In this document: in pieces, positions 17,468 to 24,695 of the stretch
Layout: each line of letters starts with the position of its first letter
Numbering within the stretch: position 1 is the first letter of the stretch
Assembly: GCF_011365745.1 (NCBI RefSeq)
Contig: NZ_JAAOBY010000001.1
Span: 558,001 to 622,000, forward strand
Direction of reading: 5' to 3'
Length of the DNA: 64,000 bases
Source of the DNA: Flavobacterium turcicum
GTDB lineage: Bacteria > Bacteroidota > Bacteroidia > Flavobacteriales > Flavobacteriaceae
Translations under genes and position numbers: made by a program
Notes under the pieces: model-generated
What the model saw: the letters and a program-made list of their open reading frames with translations, nothing else
The model's database searches: none
Told to the model about the DNA's origin: nothing

Positions 17468-17560
17468 TGTTTTATTATGATATTTAAAATCTAGAACAAT
17501 TTAAAAATGCTATTCATTCTTTATGTCCAGATGATTTGTTTATCTGAATCTAAAAAGAAA

Positions 17561-17989
17561 TCAATTCTCGTAGATTTTATATTTGTTGTCTTCTGCAGCT
17601 GCTTCTAATTCTTTTAATTTTTTGGTGCTATATTCAACTTTGAGTATTGCATGTGCTAGCTCTTTTTGGAGTTGATCTACCTTTCTTTTATAAAATTTAT
17701 GTTTGGGGCTTTTATCGTTAGTTTCTAATAATTTTAATTGTTCCAAATTGCTTTTTAACTCTTCGTCTATTTCCCATCTTTTAGCAGCTAGCTTAACTAG
17801 TTTTTTTTCTTGAGCAATTATTCTATTGTTTTCAAGTTGTTTTTGAGAAAAGGATTTTGGTTTTACCGTTTCTAATTGCGGGATTTTTGCATATTTTTCT
17901 TCTCTCGGGTACATCAAAGGTAATGTAGGTGTTTGAGCGTAAACCGCCGCAGATAGCAGTAATAGCAAGGTAATTATTGTTAGTTTCAT
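17561..17989 (-). CDS. Secreted coiled-coil protein of unknown function
   Basis: 142 residues. A clear signal peptide ends at VYAQ. The mature part is nearly all charged helix (NNRIIAQEKKLVKLAAKRWEI; KVDQLQKELAHAILKVEYS), predicted as one or two coiled coils after a proline-rich start (TPTLPLMYPREEKY). I do not recognise a family. It is a single gene on the minus strand between rpmA and ahcY, and probably periplasmic. Confidence 0.8.
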   Translation of the reverse strand: MKLTIITLLLLLSAAVYAQTPTLPLMYPREEKYAKIPQLETVKPKSFSQKQLENNRIIAQEKKLVKLAAKRWEIDEELKSNLEQLKLLETNDKSPKHKFYKRKVDQLQKELAHAILKVEYSTKKLKELEAAAEDNKYKIYEN

Positions 17990-18063
17990 TTGGCTTATCT
18001 TGTGTCGCCAAAAATATATAAATAAATTTTATTTTTAACTTTTGTCAAAATATAGTTCTGGAC

Positions 18064-18157
18064 ATTGATGCAATGTGATGAGCATCAATTTAGATTAAAC
18101 GAAATTTATTAGAGTAATTTTTAAAGCTTCTAGCCTTTTTAAGGTTAGAAGCTTTTT
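18064..18157 (+). other. Hairpin followed by an orphan terminator; possible small RNA
   Basis: Stem ATTGATGC/GCATCAAT (18064-18089), then a strong stem AAAGCTTCTAGCC/GGTTAGAAGCTTTTTT (18123-18157) ending in T residues on the plus strand. No plus-strand gene lies upstream that lacks its own terminator. A short transcript from this gap is one explanation; no clear promoter is visible. Confidence 0.35.
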
Positions 18158-18175
18158 TGAAAACAGTTTCGCATG

Positions 18176-18262
18176 AGTTATAGCAGCGGCATCCTTTTAT
18201 GGAGTGCAGCGCAATAAAAGATACAGCGAAAAGCCCGACCCGCAGTTTTTACGGAGGGTCAA
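18176..18262 (+). repeat. Dispersed structured intergenic element, copy B
   Basis: Shares TATAGCAGCGGCATCC, then CTTTTAT...ATAAAAG as an inner stem, then GATACAGCGAAAAGCCCGA. The order and spacing of blocks match copies A and C; the right end is diverged. Confidence 0.5.
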
Positions 18263-18273
18263 TGCTCAAAAAC

Positions 18274-18306
18274 AAAAAACCCTCGCATTGCTGCAAGGGT
18301 TTTTTT
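18274..18306 (-). terminator. Terminator of ahcY
   Basis: On the minus strand: stem AAAAAACCCT/AGGGTTTTTT with a GC-rich loop, ending in T residues, 40 nt after the ahcY stop codon. The 357-nt gap 17990-18346 otherwise holds only the orphan hairpins and repeat copy B. Confidence 0.8.
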
Positions 18307-18346
18307 ATTTTAATTTAGCTAGTTACTCAGGACTACGAACCAATTT

Positions 18347-19663
18347 TTAGTATCTGTAGTACTCTGGTTTGAATGGTCCGGCTACTTCAACACCAATATA
18401 TTCTGCTTGATCTTGACGTAAAGTTTCAAGTTCTACTCCTAATTTAGCAAGGTGTAGCATAGCTACTTTTTCATCAAGGTGTTTTGGTAACATGTACACT
18501 TCGTTGTTGTAAGCAGCACTGTTTTTCCATAATTCGATTTGAGCTAAAGTTTGGTTTGTAAATGAGTTACTCATTACAAAACTTGGGTGACCTGTAGCAC
18601 AACCTAAGTTTACCAAACGACCTTCAGCAAGAACGATAATGTCGTTACCAGCAATGGTATATTTGTCAACTTGTGGTTTGATTTCGATTTTTGAAGCACC
18701 GTGGTTTTTGTTTAACCAAGCCATGTCAATTTCGTTATCAAAGTGTCCGATGTTACAAACGATAGTTTTATCTTTCATTTTCTCGAAGTGAGAACCTAAA
18801 ACGATGTCTTTGTTACCTGTTGTTGTGATAATGATATCAGCAGTAGCAATTACTGTGTCTAATTTTTTAACTTCAAAACCGTCCATTGCAGCTTGTAAAG
18901 CACAAATTGGGTCAATTTCAGTAACAGTTACAATAGATCCAGCACCTCTAAATGAAGCAGCAGTTCCTTTTCCTACGTCACCGTATCCACAAACAACTAC
19001 TCTTTTACCTGCCAACATGATATCAGTTGCACGACGAACTGCATCAACTGCAGATTCTTTACAACCGTATTTGTTGTCAAATTTAGATTTAGTAACCGAG
19101 TCGTTTACGTTAATAGCAGGCATTGGTAATGTTCCCGCTTTAACTCTTTCGTACAATCTGTGAACACCAGTTGTAGTCTCTTCAGATAAACCTTTGATAC
19201 CAGCAACTAAATGTGGGTAACGGTCAATAACCATGTTTGTTAAATCTCCACCGTCATCAAGAATCATGTTTAATGGCTGTCTGTCTTCTCCAAAGAACAA
19301 AGTTTGCTCAATACACCAGTCAAAATCTTCTTCGTTCAAACCTTTCCAAGCGTAAACTTGAATTCCGGCAGCAGCAATAGCAGCAGCAGCTTGATCTTGA
19401 GTAGAGAAAATGTTACAAGAAGACCAAGTTACCTCAGCTCCAAGAGCGATCAATGTTTCGATCAAAACTGCAGTTTGAATCGTCATGTGCAAGCATCCTG
19501 CAATACGAGCGCCTTTCAAAGGTTGTTCGTCTTTGTATTCTGCTCTAAGTGCCATTAAACCTGGCATCTCAGCTTCAGCTAATTCAATTTCTTTTCGTCC
19601 CCAAGCTGCAAGGGAAATGTCTTTAACCTTGAAAGCCACGTATGGCATAGTTGCTGTACTCAT
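18347..19663 (-). CDS. ahcY: Adenosylhomocysteinase
   Basis: 438 residues, the standard length. The NAD-binding motif is GYGDVGKG, and the catalytic region reads [20 protein letters not shown]. The C-terminus is KPEYYRY. It hydrolyses S-adenosylhomocysteine to adenosine and homocysteine, relieving inhibition of methyltransferases. It is a single gene with its own terminator; a -7 box TAATTTTG lies on the minus strand at 19730-19723. Confidence 0.97.
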   Translation of the reverse strand: MSTATMPYVAFKVKDISLAAWGRKEIELAEAEMPGLMALRAEYKDEQPLKGARIAGCLHMTIQTAVLIETLIALGAEVTWSSCNIFSTQDQAAAAIAAAGIQVYAWKGLNEEDFDWCIEQTLFFGEDRQPLNMILDDGGDLTNMVIDRYPHLVAGIKGLSEETTTGVHRLYERVKAGTLPMPAINVNDSVTKSKFDNKYGCKESAVDAVRRATDIMLAGKRVVVCGYGDVGKGTAASFRGAGSIVTVTEIDPICALQAAMDGFEVKKLDTVIATADIIITTTGNKDIVLGSHFEKMKDKTIVCNIGHFDNEIDMAWLNKNHGASKIEIKPQVDKYTIAGNDIIVLAEGRLVNLGCATGHPSFVMSNSFTNQTLAQIELWKNSAAYNNEVYMLPKHLDEKVAMLHLAKLGVELETLRQDQAEYIGVEVAGPFKPEYYRY

Positions 19664-19842
19664 TTATTGTATATTTGTAATTATTTTGACTGTTGGCCTG
19701 CCAAATGCGGGCTAATTTTTTGCAAAATTACACAATATCTTAGGATTATAAAAACATTCACTTCTATTTATGAAATGTTTAGCGGTGTAAACTTTTAAAA
19801 ATCAATAAAATAAAAAGTTTTCTAGCGTTTATTTTCGTTTTT

Positions 19843-19926
19843 AGGAGCTATTTCCCGCTTTTCACTGCAATCTTTTTTCCCGCTAAAGAAGCGGATAAAA
19901 AAGGATTTCCGTTGCAATCGGGGCTA
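19843..19926 (-). repeat. Dispersed structured intergenic element, copy C
   Basis: On the minus strand it runs TAGCCCCGATTGCAACGG ... ATCC, a variable inner stem (ATCCGCTTC/TTTAGCGGG region), then GATTGCAGTGAAAAGCGGG and AAATAGCTCCT. It matches copy A end to end in block order. It lies between the divergent ahcY and phosphopantetheinyl transferase genes, directly upstream of the latter. Confidence 0.6.
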
Positions 19927-19943
19927 AAAATCAAGTTAACAAC

Positions 19944-20591
19944 ATGCCTTTATTTCAAGATACACGCCCGCAATTGGGTACTCGAATGCTTATTTGGAAA
20001 GTCACGGAGTCGCTTACAGACTTGCAAAGCCAAATTCAATTAAGACCTGAAAGCCAAGCTCGGTTAGAGTCTATGAAGTCAGAGTTGCACCAACGTGCTT
20101 TTTTAAGTGTACGTATGTTGCTTCAGGAGGCGGATTTCACTGATTTTGATTTGTACTACGACATTTTCGGAAAACCGCACTTGCAGGATGGTCAGCATAT
20201 TTCGATTACACATTCGCATGAATTTGCTGCTATTATTATTAGCGATCAAAAAGTAGGTATTGATATCGAACTGCAGCGCGAAAAAATAAAAAGTATCGCT
20301 TCTAAATTTTGTGATGCTGAACTAACTTTCCTCGTTGAACAAAGCCAAGATTACATTCCGAAATTAACCGTTATTTGGGGTGCAAAAGAGGTCATCTTTA
20401 AAATCAGAAACGAAAAAGGGATCAGTTTCAAAAATCACATTCGCATACAGCAATTCGATTTGAATGATCAATACGCCAACGCTCAATTATTATTTGACGC
20501 AGTGCCGCAAAACTATGACTTGTACTTTCAAGAAATTGAAAACTTTAGTTTGGTTTATGCTTTTGAACAAAATCGCATTCAAAACATTTAA
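19944..20591 (+). CDS. 4'-phosphopantetheinyl transferase superfamily protein
   Basis: 215 residues, the Sfp/AcpT size class. The signature VGIDIELQREKIKSI supplies the metal-binding Asp, and WGAKEVIFKI matches the WxxKEA-like motif with Lys-Glu. It attaches the phosphopantetheine arm of CoA to carrier proteins. It may act on the fatty-acid ACP, or on a secondary-metabolite carrier elsewhere; no such cluster is in the window. The PcrB-like gene follows after 13 bp, starting an apparent operon. Confidence 0.88.
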   Translation: MPLFQDTRPQLGTRMLIWKVTESLTDLQSQIQLRPESQARLESMKSELHQRAFLSVRMLLQEADFTDFDLYYDIFGKPHLQDGQHISITHSHEFAAIIISDQKVGIDIELQREKIKSIASKFCDAELTFLVEQSQDYIPKLTVIWGAKEVIFKIRNEKGISFKNHIRIQQFDLNDQYANAQLLFDAVPQNYDLYFQEIENFSLVYAFEQNRIQNI

Positions 20592-20604
20592 TGTTGATAT
20601 CTGC

Positions 20605-21318
20605 ATGAAAACTATTTACAGTGAGATTTTAAAAGCAAAAGAAAAGGGTAGCAAGTTGTTGGCTATTTTGCTTGATCCTGATAAGATTACTTTAGCGCTA
20701 CTGAGTGTTTTGATTCCAAAAATCAATCAATCGCCAGCAACACATTTATTCATTGGCGGAAGCCTAGTTACTTCCAACATTCTGGACGAATTGATAATTA
20801 CTTTAAAAAGAGATTGCGCTTTGCCAGTGGTTCTTTTTCCAGGCAATCCCTCGCAAATTTCGGATAAGGCTGATGGGATTTTGTTCCTATCATTAATCTC
20901 AGGCAGAAACCCTGATTATTTAATTGCTCATCAAGTTCAGGCTGCGCCTATTTTAAAAAGAACACAACTAGAAATTATTTCGACTGGCTATTTACTGATT
21001 GAAAGTGGTACACAAACTGCGGTAGAACGTGTAAGTAAAACAAAACCGCTAGATCGCTCCAACATTGATTTGGTTGTGGCCACTGCATTAGCGGGTGAAA
21101 TGTTGGGTCATCAATTAATTTATCTTGAAGCAGGTAGCGGCGCTAAGCAAGCGGTGCCAATAAATGTGATTACTGCCGTTGCACAAAATATTAAAATTCC
21201 GCTAATTGTAGGCGGCGGAATTAAAGATTTACAAGGAATTCAACTTGCTCACGACGCTGGCGCAGACCTAGTGGTTATAGGTACCGCATTTGAAAACGAT
21301 ATTAATTTTTTTAACTAA
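20605..21318 (+). CDS. Geranylgeranylglyceryl/heptaprenylglyceryl phosphate synthase family (PcrB-like)
   Basis: 237 residues from the ATG at 20605; an upstream in-frame ATG would overlap the previous gene by 128 bp. It is a TIM-barrel with LLDPDKI, GGSLVTSN, PGNPSQIS, YLEAGSGAKQAVP and VGGGIKD phosphate-binding loops. Archaeal homologues join a polyprenyl diphosphate to glycerol-1-phosphate; Bacteroidota homologues make related ether lipids whose use is poorly known. Closely spaced with its neighbours. Confidence 0.9.
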   Translation: MKTIYSEILKAKEKGSKLLAILLDPDKITLALLSVLIPKINQSPATHLFIGGSLVTSNILDELIITLKRDCALPVVLFPGNPSQISDKADGILFLSLISGRNPDYLIAHQVQAAPILKRTQLEIISTGYLLIESGTQTAVERVSKTKPLDRSNIDLVVATALAGEMLGHQLIYLEAGSGAKQAVPINVITAVAQNIKIPLIVGGGIKDLQGIQLAHDAGADLVVIGTAFENDINFFN

Positions 21319-21325
21319 ACTTCCT

Positions 21326-21955
21326 ATGTTTGATTATTTTTTTGCGCAATACAGCACGTATCCTAGATTAGATGTGTACCTCGAAATTATTGCCGTAATA
21401 TTTGGTCTTTTGAGCGTTTGGTGTGCCAAAAAAGACAATATCTGGGTTTTTCCAACAGGTTTGGTAAGCACTTTGATTTTTGTCTATCTACTTTGGAAAT
21501 GGGTTTTGTGGGGCGATATGATGATCAATGGTTACTATTTTATAATGAGTATTTACGGCTGGTATCATTGGACCCGCAAAAAAGGAGATGAAGTGGCGTT
21601 CCCTATTGCTACAATTTCTTCAGCAGAAAAACGAATTGCCATATTTCTTTTTATATTTACGGTCGCATTTGTTGTGGCGGTGTACCATCTTTTTGATAAA
21701 TTCACTACTTGGTACGCTTACGTAGACACATTTATAACTGGAATTTTCTTTGTAGGAATGTGGCTTATGGCCAAGCGAAAAGTAGAAAACTGGATATTTT
21801 GGATCATCGGAGATGTCATTTCGATTCCTTTGTATTTTTTTAAAGGGTATACTTTTACCAGTTTTCAATATGTAGTATTTACAATAGTTGCCATATTTGG
21901 CTATTTAGAATGGAAGAAAATCTCAAACAGCGCTCTAGTGGCGAAAACAGAGTAG
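21326..21955 (+). CDS. pnuC: PnuC-type vitamin transporter (nicotinamide riboside or thiamine)
   Basis: 209 residues from ATG 21326 (MFDYFFAQYS), 7 bp after the previous gene. About seven membrane segments. Family features: WVFPTGLVST, DMMINGYYFIMSIYGWYHW and ENWIFWIIGDVISIPLYFFKG. PnuC proteins are facilitators whose substrate is trapped by an intracellular kinase. The next gene encodes a NadR-like kinase domain, favouring nicotinamide riboside. However, a TPP-riboswitch-controlled receptor lies 3 kb downstream and the thiamine transporter PnuT belongs to this family, so thiamine is possible. It overlaps the next gene by 46 bp. Confidence 0.9.
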   Translation: MFDYFFAQYSTYPRLDVYLEIIAVIFGLLSVWCAKKDNIWVFPTGLVSTLIFVYLLWKWVLWGDMMINGYYFIMSIYGWYHWTRKKGDEVAFPIATISSAEKRIAIFLFIFTVAFVVAVYHLFDKFTTWYAYVDTFITGIFFVGMWLMAKRKVENWIFWIIGDVISIPLYFFKGYTFTSFQYVVFTIVAIFGYLEWKKISNSALVAKTE

Positions 21956-24036
21956 TAAAAATAACCTTATTTGGTCCTGAAAGTACCGGTAAAACAACAT
22001 TAGCCAAGCAACTTGCGGCACACTATCAAACAGAGTGGGTGCCCGAATTTGCTCGTGATTATTTGCAACAAAAATGGGATTCGAATCAGCAATTGTGCAC
22101 ACTAGAGGATATGTTGCCTATTGCTGAAGGACAAATGCAACTTGAAAACAAAAGTGTTTTAAAAGCAAAAGAGCTACTATTTTGTGATACCAATTTAATG
22201 GTTACCAAGGTTTTCTCCGATTTGTATTATGGTACTTGCCCAGATGCTTTACAAGAGGCAGCAGTTTCGCATGAGTATGATTTGTTTTTTTTAACGTCTA
22301 TTGATGTACCTTGGGAAAAAGATGATATCCGAGATACTCCGCAAGGGAGAGAGGCCATTTTTACTGAGTTCAAGCAGGCGCTAATTGATCATAATAAACC
22401 TTTTCTAACTCTTAGTGGAGATCAAGAAACGCGTTTTAAGACAGCCGTTACAATTATAGATGAATTGGTTTTGGCCAACAAATTAGGCTTTTCGACCGGC
22501 GATTTTTTACAGATAAAAGAACACGGAATTGCGGTTAAGAATATTGAACAGCAGTTGCATTTTTTTAAAAATGGAATAGCACCAGCAAAACTTTTACGTC
22601 CGGCAAAATTATCGGATGGTATTTTGAAATTATCTGAGACAGACTTCCAAATGCATGCCTCATTTTTTGATGCGCACAAAGACGAATTTAAACTTTCTAA
22701 GTTTGTACCCGCCTCAGGAGCAGCTAGTAGGATGTTTAAATTTCTAACCGAATTTCTAAATGATTTTGATATTGAAAACGAATCAATAAATGCTTACATC
22801 AATCGAAAGAAAGCTAGTGAATTGTCTATTTTTATTGTAGGAATGGATAAATTTCCATTTTTTGAAATGGTATATGAAACATTAAAAAAAGAATTCGAAA
22901 ATTTTGATAGTCTTGATCGTAACCTTAAGAATTATTACTTCATAAAGGTACTTTTATCTCCTACTTATTTTAATTTTGCAAATAAACCAAAAGGGGTTTT
23001 ACCTTTTCACAAATACGCCACTCGCTTTGCAACTCCGGTAGCTGAGCATTTGCTAGAATGTGTACAATACGCTACCGCACAAGAGAAATCTAATTTACAT
23101 TTCACGGTTTCGCAGTCTCATCAAGCGTACTTTGAGCAAGTGGTTTTAAGCGATTTGGCCAATGTTCAAGAGAACAATAATGTCACTATCGATATAACAT
23201 ACTCTTACCAGAATCAAAGTACAGATACCATTGCCGTTACTCCAAATAATCATCCGTTTAGGGATGCTGCTGGTCAGCTCTTATTTCGACCAGGAGGACA
23301 TGGCGCTTTAATTGAGAACTTGAATCAAATTGAGGCAGATATTGTTTTTATTAAAAATATAGACAACGTAGTTCAAAACGATCTCGATAAGGTGGCATTG
23401 TATAAAAGAGCATTAGGAGGAATTTTAATTGCTTTGCAAAAACAAGTTTTTAATTATTTACAAGGCTTGGATGCCGCAAATGTACCTTCCACGTACATCA
23501 ATCAGATTGTTGTTTTCTTGAAAGATAAATTTCATATAATACTTTCAGATGATTTTCAAACGGGAACACAAAAATATAAAGTGGCGACTTTGCACGCTAT
23601 TTTAAACAGACCAATTCGAGTATGTGGAATGGTGAAAAATGAAGGAGAGCCTGGTGGAGGTCCTTTCTGGGTTCGACAACAAAATGGCTCCGTTTCGCTG
23701 CAAATTGTAGAGAGTTCTCAAGTAGATATTAACGATTCACAACAAAAAGAGATTCTGCAAGCAGCCACTCATTTTAATCCAGTAGATTTGGTTTGCGGTT
23801 TAAAAGATTATATGAATCAAAAATTTAATTTACCTGACTATGTTGACTGCAATAGTGGATTTATAGTTGAAAAAAATAGCGCAGGTCAGCCTATTAAAGG
23901 ATATGAACTACCTGGTTTATGGAATGGCGCCATGGCCGATTGGTTGACTATTTTTGTACAAGTGCCGTTGGTTACTTTTAATCCTGTGAAAACGGTAAAC
24001 GATTTGTTAAAGCCAACGCATCAATCGTATAACTAA
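21910..24036 (+). CDS. Fusion: NadR-like nucleoside kinase domain + DUF4301 domain
   Basis: 708 residues. Residues about 15-190 form a P-loop kinase (GPESTGKT; VPEFARDYL; LLFCDTNLMVTKVFSDLYYG; DIRDTPQGR), matching the ribosylnicotinamide-kinase domain of NadR (AAA_28). The HiGH nucleotidyltransferase domain of NadR is absent. From about residue 197 (GDFLQIKEHGIAVKNIEQQL) to the end is a DUF4301 domain with VPASGAASRMFKFL and FRPGGHGALIENLN, suggestive of a nucleotidyltransferase-like fold but of unknown function. These are usually separate genes as I recall. The frame is continuous, with no sign of a frameshift. It overlaps pnuC by 46 bp, so translation is probably coupled. Confidence 0.88.
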   Translation: MEENLKQRSSGENRVVKITLFGPESTGKTTLAKQLAAHYQTEWVPEFARDYLQQKWDSNQQLCTLEDMLPIAEGQMQLENKSVLKAKELLFCDTNLMVTKVFSDLYYGTCPDALQEAAVSHEYDLFFLTSIDVPWEKDDIRDTPQGREAIFTEFKQALIDHNKPFLTLSGDQETRFKTAVTIIDELVLANKLGFSTGDFLQIKEHGIAVKNIEQQLHFFKNGIAPAKLLRPAKLSDGILKLSETDFQMHASFFDAHKDEFKLSKFVPASGAASRMFKFLTEFLNDFDIENESINAYINRKKASELSIFIVGMDKFPFFEMVYETLKKEFENFDSLDRNLKNYYFIKVLLSPTYFNFANKPKGVLPFHKYATRFATPVAEHLLECVQYATAQEKSNLHFTVSQSHQAYFEQVVLSDLANVQENNNVTIDITYSYQNQSTDTIAVTPNNHPFRDAAGQLLFRPGGHGALIENLNQIEADIVFIKNIDNVVQNDLDKVALYKRALGGILIALQKQVFNYLQGLDAANVPSTYINQIVVFLKDKFHIILSDDFQTGTQKYKVATLHAILNRPIRVCGMVKNEGEPGGGPFWVRQQNGSVSLQIVESSQVDINDSQQKEILQAATHFNPVDLVCGLKDYMNQKFNLPDYVDCNSGFIVEKNSAGQPIKGYELPGLWNGAMADWLTIFVQVPLVTFNPVKTVNDLLKPTHQSYN

Positions 24037-24055
24037 TGTTGACTCATTTCTAAAA

Positions 24056-24457
24056 ATGGATAAAACACAATTACAATCAGAGATACAATATAAGGCTGTA
24101 AGGAGTAGTGGAGCTGGCGGTCAAAATGTGAACAAAGTATCTTCAAAAGTTGTGCTGAGTTTTGATTTGAAAAATACGCAAGGCTTGAACGAAGAACAAA
24201 AGCAGTTGGTCGCGACGCAATTGCAAACACGTTTAACGGCTGATGGGATTTTAAATTTAAGTTGTGACGAAGACCGAAGTCAGCTTCGGAATAAGGAATT
24301 GGTAACAAAACGATTCTTTGAATTGGTAAAAAAAGCACTGATTGTACCCAAAGAACGAAAACCTACCAAGATTCCTAAAGGTGTCATTCGCAAACGAATA
24401 AAGGATAAAAAGAGCGCTTCCGAAGTGAAAAAAAACCGTCGCAAACCCGATTTTTAA
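24056..24457 (+). CDS. arfB: Peptidyl-tRNA hydrolase ArfB (ribosome rescue)
   Basis: 133 residues. The release-factor-like GGQ motif is at residues 21-23 in RSSGAGGQNVNKVSSKV. A basic C-terminal tail (KRIKDKKSASEVKKNRRKP) inserts in the empty mRNA channel of stalled ribosomes. It lacks the codon-recognition domains of RF1/RF2, as expected. It follows the kinase-DUF4301 gene by 19 bp. Confidence 0.94.
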   Translation: MDKTQLQSEIQYKAVRSSGAGGQNVNKVSSKVVLSFDLKNTQGLNEEQKQLVATQLQTRLTADGILNLSCDEDRSQLRNKELVTKRFFELVKKALIVPKERKPTKIPKGVIRKRIKDKKSASEVKKNRRKPDF

Positions 24458-24476
24458 AATTTATTACAATTCATAA

Positions 24477-24506
24477 TTTGTAATTCACTTTTTATAAGTA
24501 GTTTTG
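24477..24506 (+). promoter_or_regulatory. Promoter for the TPP-riboswitch transcript
   Basis: TTTG, 18 nt, TAGTTTTG: the -7 box is exact. It places transcription start near 24512, at the 5' edge of the riboswitch. Confidence 0.65.
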
Positions 24507-24511
24507 CACTG

Positions 24512-24590
24512 TCTCAAAGGGGTGCTCTAAATAACGAGCTGAGATCATACCCAAAGAACGGGAACAGGTAATGCTGTTTACGGAAAATTG
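24512..24590 (+). promoter_or_regulatory. TPP riboswitch (THI element)
   Basis: Contains the conserved blocks GGGGTGCTC, GAGCTGAGATCATACCC, GAACGGGAACAGGTAATGC and TGTTTACGGAAA in THI-box order, with the expected helices around CTGAGA and the pyrophosphate-sensing arm. It lies about 105 nt before a TonB-dependent receptor gene on the same strand, so thiamine pyrophosphate should repress that gene. TPP riboswitches before outer-membrane receptors are established in Bacteroidota. No obvious terminator follows, so control may be at translation. Confidence 0.93.
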
Positions 24591-24695
24591 ACAAAATAGT
24601 AGAGTGCACGCTAGTGTCTTGTCATAGAAACAAATCATTTTATTAATTAAAACAAAAAAGAATAATTCCCCCTTTTATTCGTAATCTTTTTACGG

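Noticed and set aside
18804..19163. 119-codon ORF opposite ahcY
   Set aside because: Antisense shadow within a strongly conserved enzyme gene.
20464..20604. Upstream start for the PcrB-like gene
   Set aside because: It would overlap the phosphopantetheinyl transferase gene by 128 bp and add residues foreign to the family; ATG 20605 fits.
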